Below, piece after piece: positions 27,091 through 35,261 of a stretch of DNA of 64,000 nt. The position numbers and the translations under genes were made by a program. Below the pieces are notes generated by a model. It saw nothing but the letters and a program-made list of their open reading frames with translations. It had not been told where the DNA came from and did not search any database. Position 1 is the stretch's first letter. Every line of letters starts with the position of its first letter. The stretch lies in the NCBI GenBank assembly GCA_025353165.1, contig JANXRE010000016.1:1-64000 (forward strand). Reading direction: 5' to 3'. This DNA comes from Acidobacteriota bacterium. GTDB lineage: Bacteria; Acidobacteriota; Terriglobia; Bryobacterales; Bryobacteraceae.

Positions 27091-28147
27091 GCCGGCCTTT
27101 CCAGAGGGCTTTCCGGCGGAAGAGAGTCCCGAACATCCCGTCGAGCGCGATCAATTGGAACATGTAGATGGCTGCCGGAGCCGAGAGGGCTGCGGGGATT
27201 CCGCCGTACCAGCCGGATAAAAGGGCCGTTGGAAGCGCCGCGAAGGCAATTGCCCACGGCCAGTTCCCGGAAGCGATGAGCCAGACGAGGACGGGAATAT
27301 AGGACGTCAGCAGAATGGAGGAGGCGATTACCTGCGCTCCGGTCCAGGGGTTTTGTTCGAGAAAACGGAAGGTGTTCTTGGTGAAACCGCGCCAGATGGA
27401 AATCAGGTCGCGGTACATGCGCACGGAGCCGAGTTCTTCCGCGCGGACGACGCGCATGAATACCCGGTGCTGCTTCGCGAGGGCCGCGAGCGCAACATCT
27501 TCGATGACGCTCGAACGCACTGCGCCGTGGCCGCCAATGAAATCGTAGGCGGCGCGGCGGAACAGCATGCACTGGCCGTTGGCCAGGGACTCGCCGGACT
27601 GGGGCGAGTTCACGTTCGACGCGCTGACTCCGCAGAAGTACAGCGCGAAGGAATACGGTAGCAGCACTCTCTCGGCCCAACCCACCCGAACAATGCGGAG
27701 GAAACAGGTGAGAAGATCGAGAGATTCGTGGCGCGCGTACGCAATCGCCGATGCGAGGAAATCGGGTTCAAACCAGGTGTCGGCATCGACGAAGAGGAGC
27801 CAGTCGCCGCGAGCGTGGCGCGCGCCTTCCGCGCAGGCGTTTGGTTTTCCCATTGCGCCGGCATCGAGGGCGGGACCAAGGATCACCTCGGCGCCCGCGG
27901 CGCGCGCAAGGTCCGCCGTCCGGTCTTCGCTGTGGTCGTCCACGACAATGACATGTACGCCAGGGAAACTCCGCACGGCGCGCTCGATGTTGTGTTCTTC
28001 GTTGCGCGCCGGGACGATTACCGTAACGCCGGGGGGCACGGGCGCGTGCACTGTTGGGAGTTTTGGAAGACGCAGGTAGTTCAGTCGCGATTTGGCAAGG
28101 AAGATGGCCATCCCGCAGGCGACGGAGAGCGCGATCCAGAGCGGCAT
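27083..28147 (-). CDS. Family 2 glycosyltransferase (CrtQ/HpnB-like)
   Basis: 354 residues. One N-terminal membrane helix, then a GT2 domain (TVIVPARNEEHNIERAV, VIVVDDHSEDRT, DWLLFVDADTWFEPDFL, DxD in VDAD, FIGGHGAV, VIEDVALA) and three C-terminal helices. Layout matches membrane glycosyltransferases acting on lipids, including carotenoid CrtQ. It begins one base after the end of the molybdoenzyme gene in the same operon, so the acceptor is probably the carotenoid. Confidence 0.85.
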   Translation of the reverse strand: MPLWIALSVACGMAIFLAKSRLNYLRLPKLPTVHAPVPPGVTVIVPARNEEHNIERAVRSFPGVHVIVVDDHSEDRTADLARAAGAEVILGPALDAGAMGKPNACAEGARHARGDWLLFVDADTWFEPDFLASAIAYARHESLDLLTCFLRIVRVGWAERVLLPYSFALYFCGVSASNVNSPQSGESLANGQCMLFRRAAYDFIGGHGAVRSSVIEDVALAALAKQHRVFMRVVRAEELGSVRMYRDLISIWRGFTKNTFRFLEQNPWTGAQVIASSILLTSYIPVLVWLIASGNWPWAIAFAALPTALLSGWYGGIPAALSAPAAIYMFQLIALDGMFGTLFRRKALWKGRRV

Positions 28148-28148
28148 G

Positions 28149-29558
28149 TCAGCCGACCCTTTTGATGGTCGGGCCTTTCATGCCGTCGGGAAACAGCGGT
28201 CCTTCCGCGGGGTCCTGCCATTTGCCTGTGCCATCCAACGCGCGCGCCTCCACTTGTTTCGCCGACGCGACGGGCAGGACTGCGCGCCAGCGGGTCCAGG
28301 TGTACGGGGACAACGGGCTTTCCAGTTCGGCGTCAACCCACGGGCCTTCATCGGCCCTTACCGTGACTCGCCGAATGCCGCGATCTCCGGCGAAGGAGAC
28401 TCCGCCCGCCAGCAGGCGGCCGCTCTCCAGTAAAACGCGATCGATGTGAGAAGCGGTGTGGATTTGCGGATCCTTGGTGTATCCCATCTTCGGCCAAGTG
28501 CCGGTGTAAGGCCGGCTCAGGAATGCGATCCCGGCGATCCACTTCACGTTCTTAAAGCCGTAGAATCGCGGGCATAACAGGCGGACGGGGAATCCGTGCG
28601 TGCGGTCCAGGGTTTTTCCGTTCATTCCGAGCGCGAACAAAACCTGCTCGGAGAACGCGAAGTCCAGCGGGAAGCTGTCGCCGTGGCCATCCACGCCGAT
28701 GACCGCAACCTCTTGGATGCCGCCGGGCAGAAGGCGGCGATCGACGAGTTGGCTGAGCCGCACCCCGGCCCAAGACGCGGTGCCCATGAGGTCCGACTTC
28801 AGGGTGTTGCTGATGCATCGCATGGTGACGTAGCGTTCGACGCGCGGCATGGCCAACAGCTCGGAATATGCGATCTGGCGCAGCGGGTGCCCGTCGACTG
28901 TGATGCGGAGCCGCCAGGATCCAGGGTCGGGCGCGGGGTCCGCCGTGTTCTTGCTCATGCCGTAGAACTCGGGAGTCGAAGTCACGGCTTTGCGGACCAG
29001 GCCGGCGGCGAAGGTTTCGGCTGGCGGGTGGAACGGGAAGAGATCCACGGGGAGGATGGCTCGGCGCGCCATGGCTTCGTTTCGCACATAGCTTTCGAGG
29101 GCGACGGCTGCTGTGCCGGCGAGCATGACGATCGCTTCTCTTCTGCTGGCCGCTACCACTCCCTTGCGGTCGTGGCTCGGAATCGGGTGGCGAAACAGAG
29201 TCAGCAGGGCAGGGAACCAGAACGTGATCTGGCCCAGCGGCGAATGGTACTCGAAGAGAATACTCATTCCGGCCACGACAGCTAGCGCCGCGAACGCCAT
29301 CAACCAACGCGATCGTACGATCTGAATCAGAAACAGCGCCGCGCCCAGGGTCGCCAGCCCGCCGGTCACCGCGAACGGCTTCGCCCAGGGGCCTAGCGTC
29401 TGAAGAAGCCAGACCGCGTAATGCGAGGGGGTTCTCGCCATGATCCATTCGGCGATGACGCCCGTCCAGAGCGGAGTGTGGAAGAGGTAGAAACTGAGGT
29501 AGTGCGGAAGCAGGCCGATCAGCGCGGCGAGCGAGGCTTTCCGGATCCGCGGTCTCAC
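28149..29558 (-). CDS. Membrane-anchored sulfite oxidase-type molybdoenzyme
   Basis: 469 residues. Five or so N-terminal membrane segments (LIGLLPHYLSFYLFHTP, FAVTGGLATLGAALFL, LMAFAALAVVAGMSILF ...) lead to a sulfite oxidase-type Mo-cofactor domain from ~residue 260: YVTMRCISNTLKSDLMG (the Cys ligand of Mo), GTASWAGVRLSQL, HGFPVRLLCPRFYG, KWIAGI, followed by a dimerisation-like domain (GIRRVTVRADEG). GTG at 29558 overlaps the crtB stop (GTGA). The operon position between carotenoid genes is unusual; a redox role in carotenoid tailoring is possible but unproven. Confidence 0.8.
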   Translation of the reverse strand: MRPRIRKASLAALIGLLPHYLSFYLFHTPLWTGVIAEWIMARTPSHYAVWLLQTLGPWAKPFAVTGGLATLGAALFLIQIVRSRWLMAFAALAVVAGMSILFEYHSPLGQITFWFPALLTLFRHPIPSHDRKGVVAASRREAIVMLAGTAAVALESYVRNEAMARRAILPVDLFPFHPPAETFAAGLVRKAVTSTPEFYGMSKNTADPAPDPGSWRLRITVDGHPLRQIAYSELLAMPRVERYVTMRCISNTLKSDLMGTASWAGVRLSQLVDRRLLPGGIQEVAVIGVDGHGDSFPLDFAFSEQVLFALGMNGKTLDRTHGFPVRLLCPRFYGFKNVKWIAGIAFLSRPYTGTWPKMGYTKDPQIHTASHIDRVLLESGRLLAGGVSFAGDRGIRRVTVRADEGPWVDAELESPLSPYTWTRWRAVLPVASAKQVEARALDGTGKWQDPAEGPLFPDGMKGPTIKRVG

Positions 29559-30442
29559 GATTGCCAAACCCGCCAGAACTGACGCGCCACCGGAATGGCC
29601 ATCGACCGGCCGCCGATCCACCATTTGCGTGCGGATGGCACTACGGCGCGCCGTGTGAAGACATCGTAATCGCGGGCTTCGATCACGGACAGGATTTCGC
29701 GATACACGCCGGCGGCTACTTTGACGGCGAATCGCCCGCGCGAATCGAGCAGCGCGATGCCGGGCATGGCGCGCTGGTAGTAATCCCGGGCGCGCGCTAC
29801 CTGAAACCGCATCAGCGAGTTCCACTCAGGCGTGCGCTGGCCGCCGGCGAGTGAGCCCTCGGAATAACCGAAGCGCTCCAGTTCCTCGGACGGGAGATAC
29901 AGGCGGCCGCGCCGCCAGTCCTCGGCGACGTCGCGCAGAATGTTGGTGAGTTGCATCGCGATGCCGAGGTCGATAGCGTAATCCAGCGCGGGATCCTCGA
30001 ATCCGATCGCATGGGACATCATGAGGCCGACGACGCTGGCGACGCGATAGCAGAAGGTTCGCAACTCGGCGAAGTTCCGATAGCGCGTCCCGTTCAGATC
30101 CATCCTCATGCCTTCGATCAATTCGAGTGGATATTCGGGCGGTATGTTCTTCACCCGGGCCGTATCGAGGAACACCTTCAAGACAGGGTGCGACGGCTCG
30201 GAGCCCTGGAGCGCCGTCTGGACCCGTTCAGCCCACTCCTCGAGATCCCGGCGGCCTTGCTCTAAGGTGGCGCACTCGTCGACGAGGTCGTCGGTATAGC
30301 GGCAAAACCAGTACACCGCGTGTGCCGCTCTCGCGAGATCGCGGGGGAAGAAGCCGGTGGCGAAATAGAAGCTGCGGGATCCGAGGGCGGTGGCGCGCGC
30401 CGCCTCTTTGTAGAGTCCGGCTAATTCGGAAGGTTCTGGCAT
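29555..30442 (-). CDS. crtB: Phytoene/squalene synthase
   Basis: 295 residues, head-to-head prenyl condensation. Both aspartate motifs are visible: YTDDLVDE (residues ~50) and ILRDVAEDWRRGRLYLP (~165). SRSFYFATGFFP at the start and GEGxR-like RYRNFAELRTFCYRVAS are typical. ATG 30442 overlaps the crtI end by 22 bases and its own end overlaps the next gene (GTGA). With a prenyl synthase and CrtI beside it, phytoene (C40) or a shorter analogue is the likely product. Confidence 0.92.
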   Translation of the reverse strand: MPEPSELAGLYKEAARATALGSRSFYFATGFFPRDLARAAHAVYWFCRYTDDLVDECATLEQGRRDLEEWAERVQTALQGSEPSHPVLKVFLDTARVKNIPPEYPLELIEGMRMDLNGTRYRNFAELRTFCYRVASVVGLMMSHAIGFEDPALDYAIDLGIAMQLTNILRDVAEDWRRGRLYLPSEELERFGYSEGSLAGGQRTPEWNSLMRFQVARARDYYQRAMPGIALLDSRGRFAVKVAAGVYREILSVIEARDYDVFTRRAVVPSARKWWIGGRSMAIPVARQFWRVWQS

Positions 30443-31911
30443 ACCAGCTTCTCCACGATTTTCGCCGAACTGAGAACGCCGGGCACGCCCGCGCCGGGAT
30501 GCGTGCCAGCACCCGCGAAATAGAGATGCCGGATGTCCTCGCTCTCGTTGTGCGGCCGGAACCACGCCGATTGGGAGAAGAGCGGCTCAAAGGAGAACCC
30601 CGCTCCGGCATAACTGTCGAGCGTGGTTTCGAAGTCGAGGGGCGTGAATACACGCTCGGTCGCGAGGTTATCGAGGAGGCCGGGCAGGTAGCGGTCGTTG
30701 AGGAATTTCATCACGCGGTCGCGGAAGGGGCGCGCCTCGGTCGTCCAGTCGATGCCGCTTTGCTGGTTCGGCACCGGGATGAGCGCATAGAAGCAGTCGC
30801 AGCCGGCGGGTGCCATGGCCGGATCGGTGGCGGTTGGCCGGTGCAGATAAATCGAAAAATCGGGCGGGAGATTCTTATGGTTGAAGATGTCGTCCAGCAG
30901 TTCCCGGTAGCGCTCGGACAGGATGATCGTGTGATGGCGGAGGTCCGGGTATTGCCGTTTCGTTCCGAAGTAGAGGACGAATAGCGACATGCTGTACCGC
31001 ATGCGTTCGAGCTTGCGGTCGGTGTTGCGGCGGCGGTGCTCGGGCGCGACCATCTTCCTGTACGTGTTCGCGACGTCGGCATTGCTGACGACCGCTTCGG
31101 CTGGAATGTGCTCGCCGGTTTCCAACTCCACTCCGCACGCGCGCGGGACGCCATTGTGGGGAGACAGCAGGATTTTGCGGACCGGGCTCGACAGGCGAAT
31201 GCGCCCACCGATCTCTTCCAACACCTGGCCCATTGCGCGCACGATCGCGCCGGTGCCGCCCATCGCGTAGTGCACTCCCCACTGGCGCTCCAGGTGGTGG
31301 ATCAGCGCGTAGATGGAAGTGGTTTGAAACGGGTTGCCGCCTACCAACAGCGGGTGGAAGCTGAACACGCGCCGAAGCAGAGGGTCTTTCACGTAGCGCG
31401 ACACGAAACTGTACACCGTGCGATACGACTGTAGTTTTACCAGATCCGGCGCCACCTTCAGCATGTCGGTGAAGCGGAGGAACGGACGATCCGCTAGTTC
31501 GATGAACCCTTTTTGGAAGATGGCCCGGGTGTGACGGATCATTTCGCGGTAGCCTTCCAGGTCGCCGGGGGAGAACGCGGCTACGCGACGCTCGGTTTCG
31601 GCTTCGTCGCCGTTGTACTCAAACGAGCGGCCGTTGTGGAACTCGATCCGGTAGAAGGGATCGACCGGCACGAGGCGAACGTAGTCGCTGGTTTTCCGGC
31701 CGGCTGCCGCGAAGATCTCATCGAGGAGAAAGGGCGCGGTGATTACGGTAGGGCCGGCGTCGAACGTGAAGCCATCCTGTTGGTACACGTACGCACGACC
31801 GCCGAGTTTGTCACGAGCCTCGATCAACTCGACATCGTACCCGCGGGCGCGCAGCCGGATCGCGCTGGCTAGGCCGCCGAAGCCGCTTCCAATCACAACA
31901 ACTTTCTTCAA
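30421..31911 (-). CDS. crtI: Phytoene desaturase (CrtI family)
   Basis: 496 residues, FAD-dependent. N-terminal dinucleotide motif VVVIGSGFGGLASAIRLRARGYDVELIEA, middle FDAGPTVI, C-terminal AGAGTHPGAGVPGVLSSAKI. It adds double bonds to phytoene to make a coloured carotenoid. It uses a TTG start overlapping the prenyl synthase stop (TTGA), which shows tight coupling in the order crtE-crtI-crtB. Confidence 0.95.
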   Translation of the reverse strand: MKKVVVIGSGFGGLASAIRLRARGYDVELIEARDKLGGRAYVYQQDGFTFDAGPTVITAPFLLDEIFAAAGRKTSDYVRLVPVDPFYRIEFHNGRSFEYNGDEAETERRVAAFSPGDLEGYREMIRHTRAIFQKGFIELADRPFLRFTDMLKVAPDLVKLQSYRTVYSFVSRYVKDPLLRRVFSFHPLLVGGNPFQTTSIYALIHHLERQWGVHYAMGGTGAIVRAMGQVLEEIGGRIRLSSPVRKILLSPHNGVPRACGVELETGEHIPAEAVVSNADVANTYRKMVAPEHRRRNTDRKLERMRYSMSLFVLYFGTKRQYPDLRHHTIILSERYRELLDDIFNHKNLPPDFSIYLHRPTATDPAMAPAGCDCFYALIPVPNQQSGIDWTTEARPFRDRVMKFLNDRYLPGLLDNLATERVFTPLDFETTLDSYAGAGFSFEPLFSQSAWFRPHNESEDIRHLYFAGAGTHPGAGVPGVLSSAKIVEKLVCQNLPN

Positions 31912-32720
31912 GCGATGCGATCCTCAAGGAGGTCGATCAATTCGGCGAGGTCCGCGGTGTCTGCACTCGTGCGGCGCAGCGCGGCCCACGCCACGTCGAT
32001 GCGATCCTGGACCCACGGGCGCGACACCGGCTCGTCGTCGAGGTAATCGTCCACGGCCTGGAACGCCGATCCGTAGGCGCGCCCGAACTCAATCAGGGGA
32101 AACTCCGAGGCGGGATTGGCAAACAGCGTTCCCGCCCTCGCGGCCAGTTCGAACAGCGGTACGGTTTTGAGATCCGATATGGCGCCGCGGTCGTGAGAGC
32201 CCGCTACGCCGAGATCCATCGCCTGTCCGGCGATGAGGCCGTCGCAATCGAGCGTGCCGAGCAGGTGCTCCTGGAAACGAACCAGGCGGGGCAGGTCGTC
32301 GATGGCGCAGGGCTGTTCGACAACCGAGCGCGCCGCGAGCGCCACCAGTCCGAAGGCCGCGAGAACGGCCACCGCTTCACCGAATTGAACATGGGTTGCG
32401 GGTTGACCCCGGCGCTCGAGTTCGTTGTCCATGCAGGGAAGGTCGTCGACGATGAGGGAGGCGCAGTGCAGGAGTTCGACCGCTGCAGCGGCGCGGCTGC
32501 CGAAACGCGAGCCGGAATCTATCGCGCGCGCGATCCGCATCGACATTAGCGGCCGGATGCGCTGCCCGCCGCCGAGCACCGCGGAGCGCATGGCTTCGAG
32601 TACGGGTCCGCAACGGCCGGCGGAATGGGGCGTCAGAATCTCCACCAGTCGATCGTCGATTGCCGCACGATCGCCCTGGAGGCGATTCGAGGAAATAGAA
32701 AGGGAGTGTCCGCTGGTCAA
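31908..32720 (-). CDS. crtE: Polyprenyl diphosphate synthase, first gene of carotenoid operon
   Basis: 270 residues. First Asp motif DDLPCMDNELERRGQPATH, second QAVDDYLDD, and GGGQRIRPLM. It would condense IPP onto DMAPP/FPP to give FPP or GGPP for the following genes. The chain length cannot be assigned from sight. It is rather short (~270 against 290-300) and the start is uncertain: TTG 32720 is used because no ATG lies upstream in frame. The 82-bp promoter-like module begins 40 bp upstream. Confidence 0.85.
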   Translation of the reverse strand: MTSGHSLSISSNRLQGDRAAIDDRLVEILTPHSAGRCGPVLEAMRSAVLGGGQRIRPLMSMRIARAIDSGSRFGSRAAAAVELLHCASLIVDDLPCMDNELERRGQPATHVQFGEAVAVLAAFGLVALAARSVVEQPCAIDDLPRLVRFQEHLLGTLDCDGLIAGQAMDLGVAGSHDRGAISDLKTVPLFELAARAGTLFANPASEFPLIEFGRAYGSAFQAVDDYLDDEPVSRPWVQDRIDVAWAALRRTSADTADLAELIDLLEDRIA

Positions 32721-32759
32721 GCGTCTATTGGATTCGGTGGGTGGTTCCGAGGGCGCATT

Positions 32760-32841
32760 AGTTTAGCTGGACTGAACGTTTTACAGGGGGAACCGGTTCG
32801 AGGTACGCTAGTAGGTACTAACCTAGTATTCGCTAACAACG
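32760..32841 (+). repeat. 82-bp promoter/operator module, left copy
   Basis: Direct repeat of 34572-34653, 74 of 82 bases identical with no gaps; all eight differences are transitions. It contains TTTACA (a possible -35), the palindrome GAACCGGTTC and the palindromic TACTAACCTAGTA. In the right copy this module ends at the GTG start of tetR; here it ends exactly where the IS256-type element begins. It lies between crtE (minus strand) and the IS. Confidence 0.75.
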
Positions 32842-34288
32842 GGGATTGCCCGACTTTCCGTTGAAAGTGGCGACTCTCGCTTGACTCACTTCACGACGCC
32901 TTTCTCTGTTTGGCAACTGCCGTCTTCGGAGTAACCAGCGCCTCCAGTTCTCTAATAAGGATCTGAATGTGCTTGTGCCCTTTTACCCGACGGAATTGTT
33001 TCTCTGCGACGAGCAGCCCCGACCCCACCCATCGCTCTCGCTGATCTCCACCATGCCAGCGCTTCACGTTGAAGCAAACCCGCTCCACCACCGGGAACGC
33101 CGACTCGATTACGTTGGTGCTGGCGAGCGTCTGTCGCAGTTGCGGAGGAACACGAAGCCGATGAACGGTCAGCGTCTCCTCGAGACCTTCACCCAGGCTG
33201 CGCGCCGCGCTTGGATTGAAATCCATCAGTTCGCGGTGTAACTGGTTCAGTGCTTGCTTGGCGGCGCTGTAGTCTTCCAGCGCGTACGCCGCGTTCAGCT
33301 TCTTGGTCACCGCCGCCTGGTGCTCTTCGGCCAAGTGGTCGAGCACGTTGCGCCGCTTGTGTGCACTTGGCAGCGCTGGATCGCCGCCGACTCGCCGGCG
33401 TACTTCTTCACGGCTGCGTGCAGCGCCTTGCCGCCATCCAGTACGTACAGCCGCGGCGCCCTGAAGTCGAATCCGCGATTCATCAGATCCCCCAGCAACT
33501 CACCCACCACCGTCGCGTTCTCCGTGGCTCCTTGTCGAATGCCCAGGATCACTTTGCGCCCGTCCTGGCCGATGCCCAACGCCGCTACCATCTGCTGTCC
33601 CTCGAGCGGCGTGGCATCAATCAACAACGCGCAGAAACTCATCTTGTCCAGCCGCCGCTCCATCCGGTCCTTCAACTTGTTGCGGCTGGCTTCGATGAAG
33701 CGTTCGCTCACCGCGCTCTTCTCCAGCCCGTAGACCTCGGTGAACTCGCGCACCGCCTGACCATACTTCCTGGTGCTCAGCCCCAACATCAACTTCTCCC
33801 ACACCGTCTCGGTCAGCGGCTCGCCGCGGTGGAACATCACATAAGTTCCTAATCGCACCTCTTTCTCCTCAACCGTCCTTACTCGCGGCCGTTCGATCGG
33901 CACCTTCTGTCCCATCACCACGCAGTAGCCCTGCTCGGTGCCCCATCGGTGCGCTGTCCGTTCCGGCTGGGGCTCGTTCCGTTCGCCGACCAACGCACGT
34001 ACCTCTTCTTCCATCATCAACTCCATCAATTGCAGCCCTGCTTGCCGAATCAACTCGCCCACGCCCCGGCGTAGCCAGCCCAACGTCTCGGCCATCGGCA
34101 GCACTAATTGCACGGCCGGGTTCCCTTCGGCAGCCATTCTCTCCAACCGCTTCACTGCTTGTTGCGATTCGATCTGGTATGGTTTCTTCCTGGCGACTCT
34201 CCTTTTTCTCTGCTAAGAAAATTGCTCTCAGCCTATCAAAGGCTTCGAGTGGAGAGTCGCTACTTTCTACGATCTTCCGAGCAATCCC
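32842..34288. mobile_element. IS256-family insertion sequence (degenerate)
   Basis: 1447 bp, typical for IS256. Terminal inverted repeats of 37 bp (32842-32878 and 34252-34288) begin GGGATTGC and share GAAAGT(G/A)GCGACTCTC; 28 of 37 positions match. No 8-9 bp target duplication flanks it (left CTAACAACG, right TGGCGTTGA), so one flank was probably deleted or rearranged. The transposase inside is frameshifted. Confidence 0.8.
32891..34155 (-). pseudogene. IS256-family transposase, frameshifted
   Basis: The N-terminal part (282 residues, 33307-34155) contains the mutator-type catalytic region: LLIDATPLEGQQMVAALGI, YVLDGGKALHAAV and the CQVH motif. The C-terminal part (32891-33346) continues KRRNVLDHLAEE ... 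LASTNVIESAFPVVERV. After CQVH two extra bases (an AC repeat at ~33360) shift the frame, so the last ~150 residues, with the catalytic Glu (NVIES), are out of frame. One event, possibly reversible by frameshifting, but IS256 elements do not normally need that. Confidence 0.85.
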
Positions 34289-34571
34289 TGGCGTTGACAA
34301 CGGTAAATGGATTAAATGTTTTCGTCGTCGGTTTGCCCTTCCCGGCTAGCCGTGTTGCTTCGTTGATCCCTTTACTGGCCCTGGCAAACCGGCGCAAACC
34401 CCCCACTGGACGTGCCCCACGGACCACCCCATGAGGCACAACTCCCCGTCCGGCGCGCTGTCTGCGCTGGACGTCGGCCGCGATCCAGGGAACGCCAGAC
34501 GGGTCCATGGCGGGCTTCAGAGTCATCCGCCGCATGAGCGTGCGTGGAGAACTTCTAGCCGGACGGCAGTG
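34289..34571. other. Unassigned 283-bp spacer between IS and operator copy
   Basis: No recognisable gene. A minus-strand frame (LRRFARASKGINEATRL...) and plus-strand frames are open over short stretches without a family match. It may be debris brought in by, or left by, the rearrangement that placed the IS next to the operator module. Confidence 0.3.
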
Positions 34572-34653
34572 AGTTTAGCTGGACTGAACGCTTTACAAAG
34601 GGAACCGGTTCGAGGTACGCTAGCAAATACTAACCTAGTATCCACTAACAACG
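34572..34653 (+). repeat. 82-bp promoter/operator module, right copy (before tetR)
   Basis: The second copy of the module at 32760-32841. It carries TTTACA, GAACCGGTTC and here a perfect inverted repeat ATACTA-ACC-TAGTAT. The last base of the repeat is the G of the tetR GTG start, so it holds the tetR promoter and probably the TetR operator. Confidence 0.75.
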
Positions 34654-35261
34654 TGCCAAGCGCTCGCCTTACTGGTCAGGAACGACGCGCCGCGATTATC
34701 GAAGCGGCGATTAACCGATTTGCCGAGAATGGTTTCCGTGGGGTGACGACGCGAGAACTGGCGCAGGCCGTGGGCGTTTCCGAACCGGTTCTTTACCAGC
34801 ATTTTCCTTCCAAGAGAGATCTGTACGATGCGATCATCGAAACCATCGTCGAAAACAGCGAGTCTTCTTTCGGCGATTGGCCGGATGACCTGTCGAGGTT
34901 AAGCGACGATCGCGAATTTTTCACCGCGGTGGCGTCGGGGATCATCCATTGGCATGAGCGCCACCGGGTTTATCTCCGCCTGCTGCTGTTTAGCGCCTTG
35001 GAGGGCCACGAATTCAGTGAGATGTTCTTCGAGCGGCATTCCGTACATTTCGTCAACGCGCTGGCCGATCACATCCGCACCCGGGTTGAGGCGGGAGCTT
35101 TTCGCTGCGTCGACCCGTTACTCGCCGCACATTTATTTATCGGCGTCACGGCGCACTATGGCATCAACTGCTCCGTTTTTCAGCAGGGCAAGGTGCATGT
35201 TCCGCGCGACGCCGCAATCTTCACGTTGGTCGATATTTTCTTGAAAGGAATTCAAGCGTGA
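34653..35261 (+). CDS. TetR family transcriptional regulator
   Basis: 202 residues. N-terminal helix-turn-helix (RAAIIEAAINRFAENGFRGVTTRELAQAVGVSEPVLYQHFPSKRDLYDAI) and an all-helical ligand domain. TetR proteins repress adjacent efflux genes; here the adaptor gene follows with overlapping stop/start (TGATG). GTG 34653 gives MPSARLTGQERR, the usual short lead before the HTH. Likely autoregulated through the palindrome immediately upstream. Confidence 0.9.
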   Translation: MPSARLTGQERRAAIIEAAINRFAENGFRGVTTRELAQAVGVSEPVLYQHFPSKRDLYDAIIETIVENSESSFGDWPDDLSRLSDDREFFTAVASGIIHWHERHRVYLRLLLFSALEGHEFSEMFFERHSVHFVNALADHIRTRVEAGAFRCVDPLLAAHLFIGVTAHYGINCSVFQQGKVHVPRDAAIFTLVDIFLKGIQA

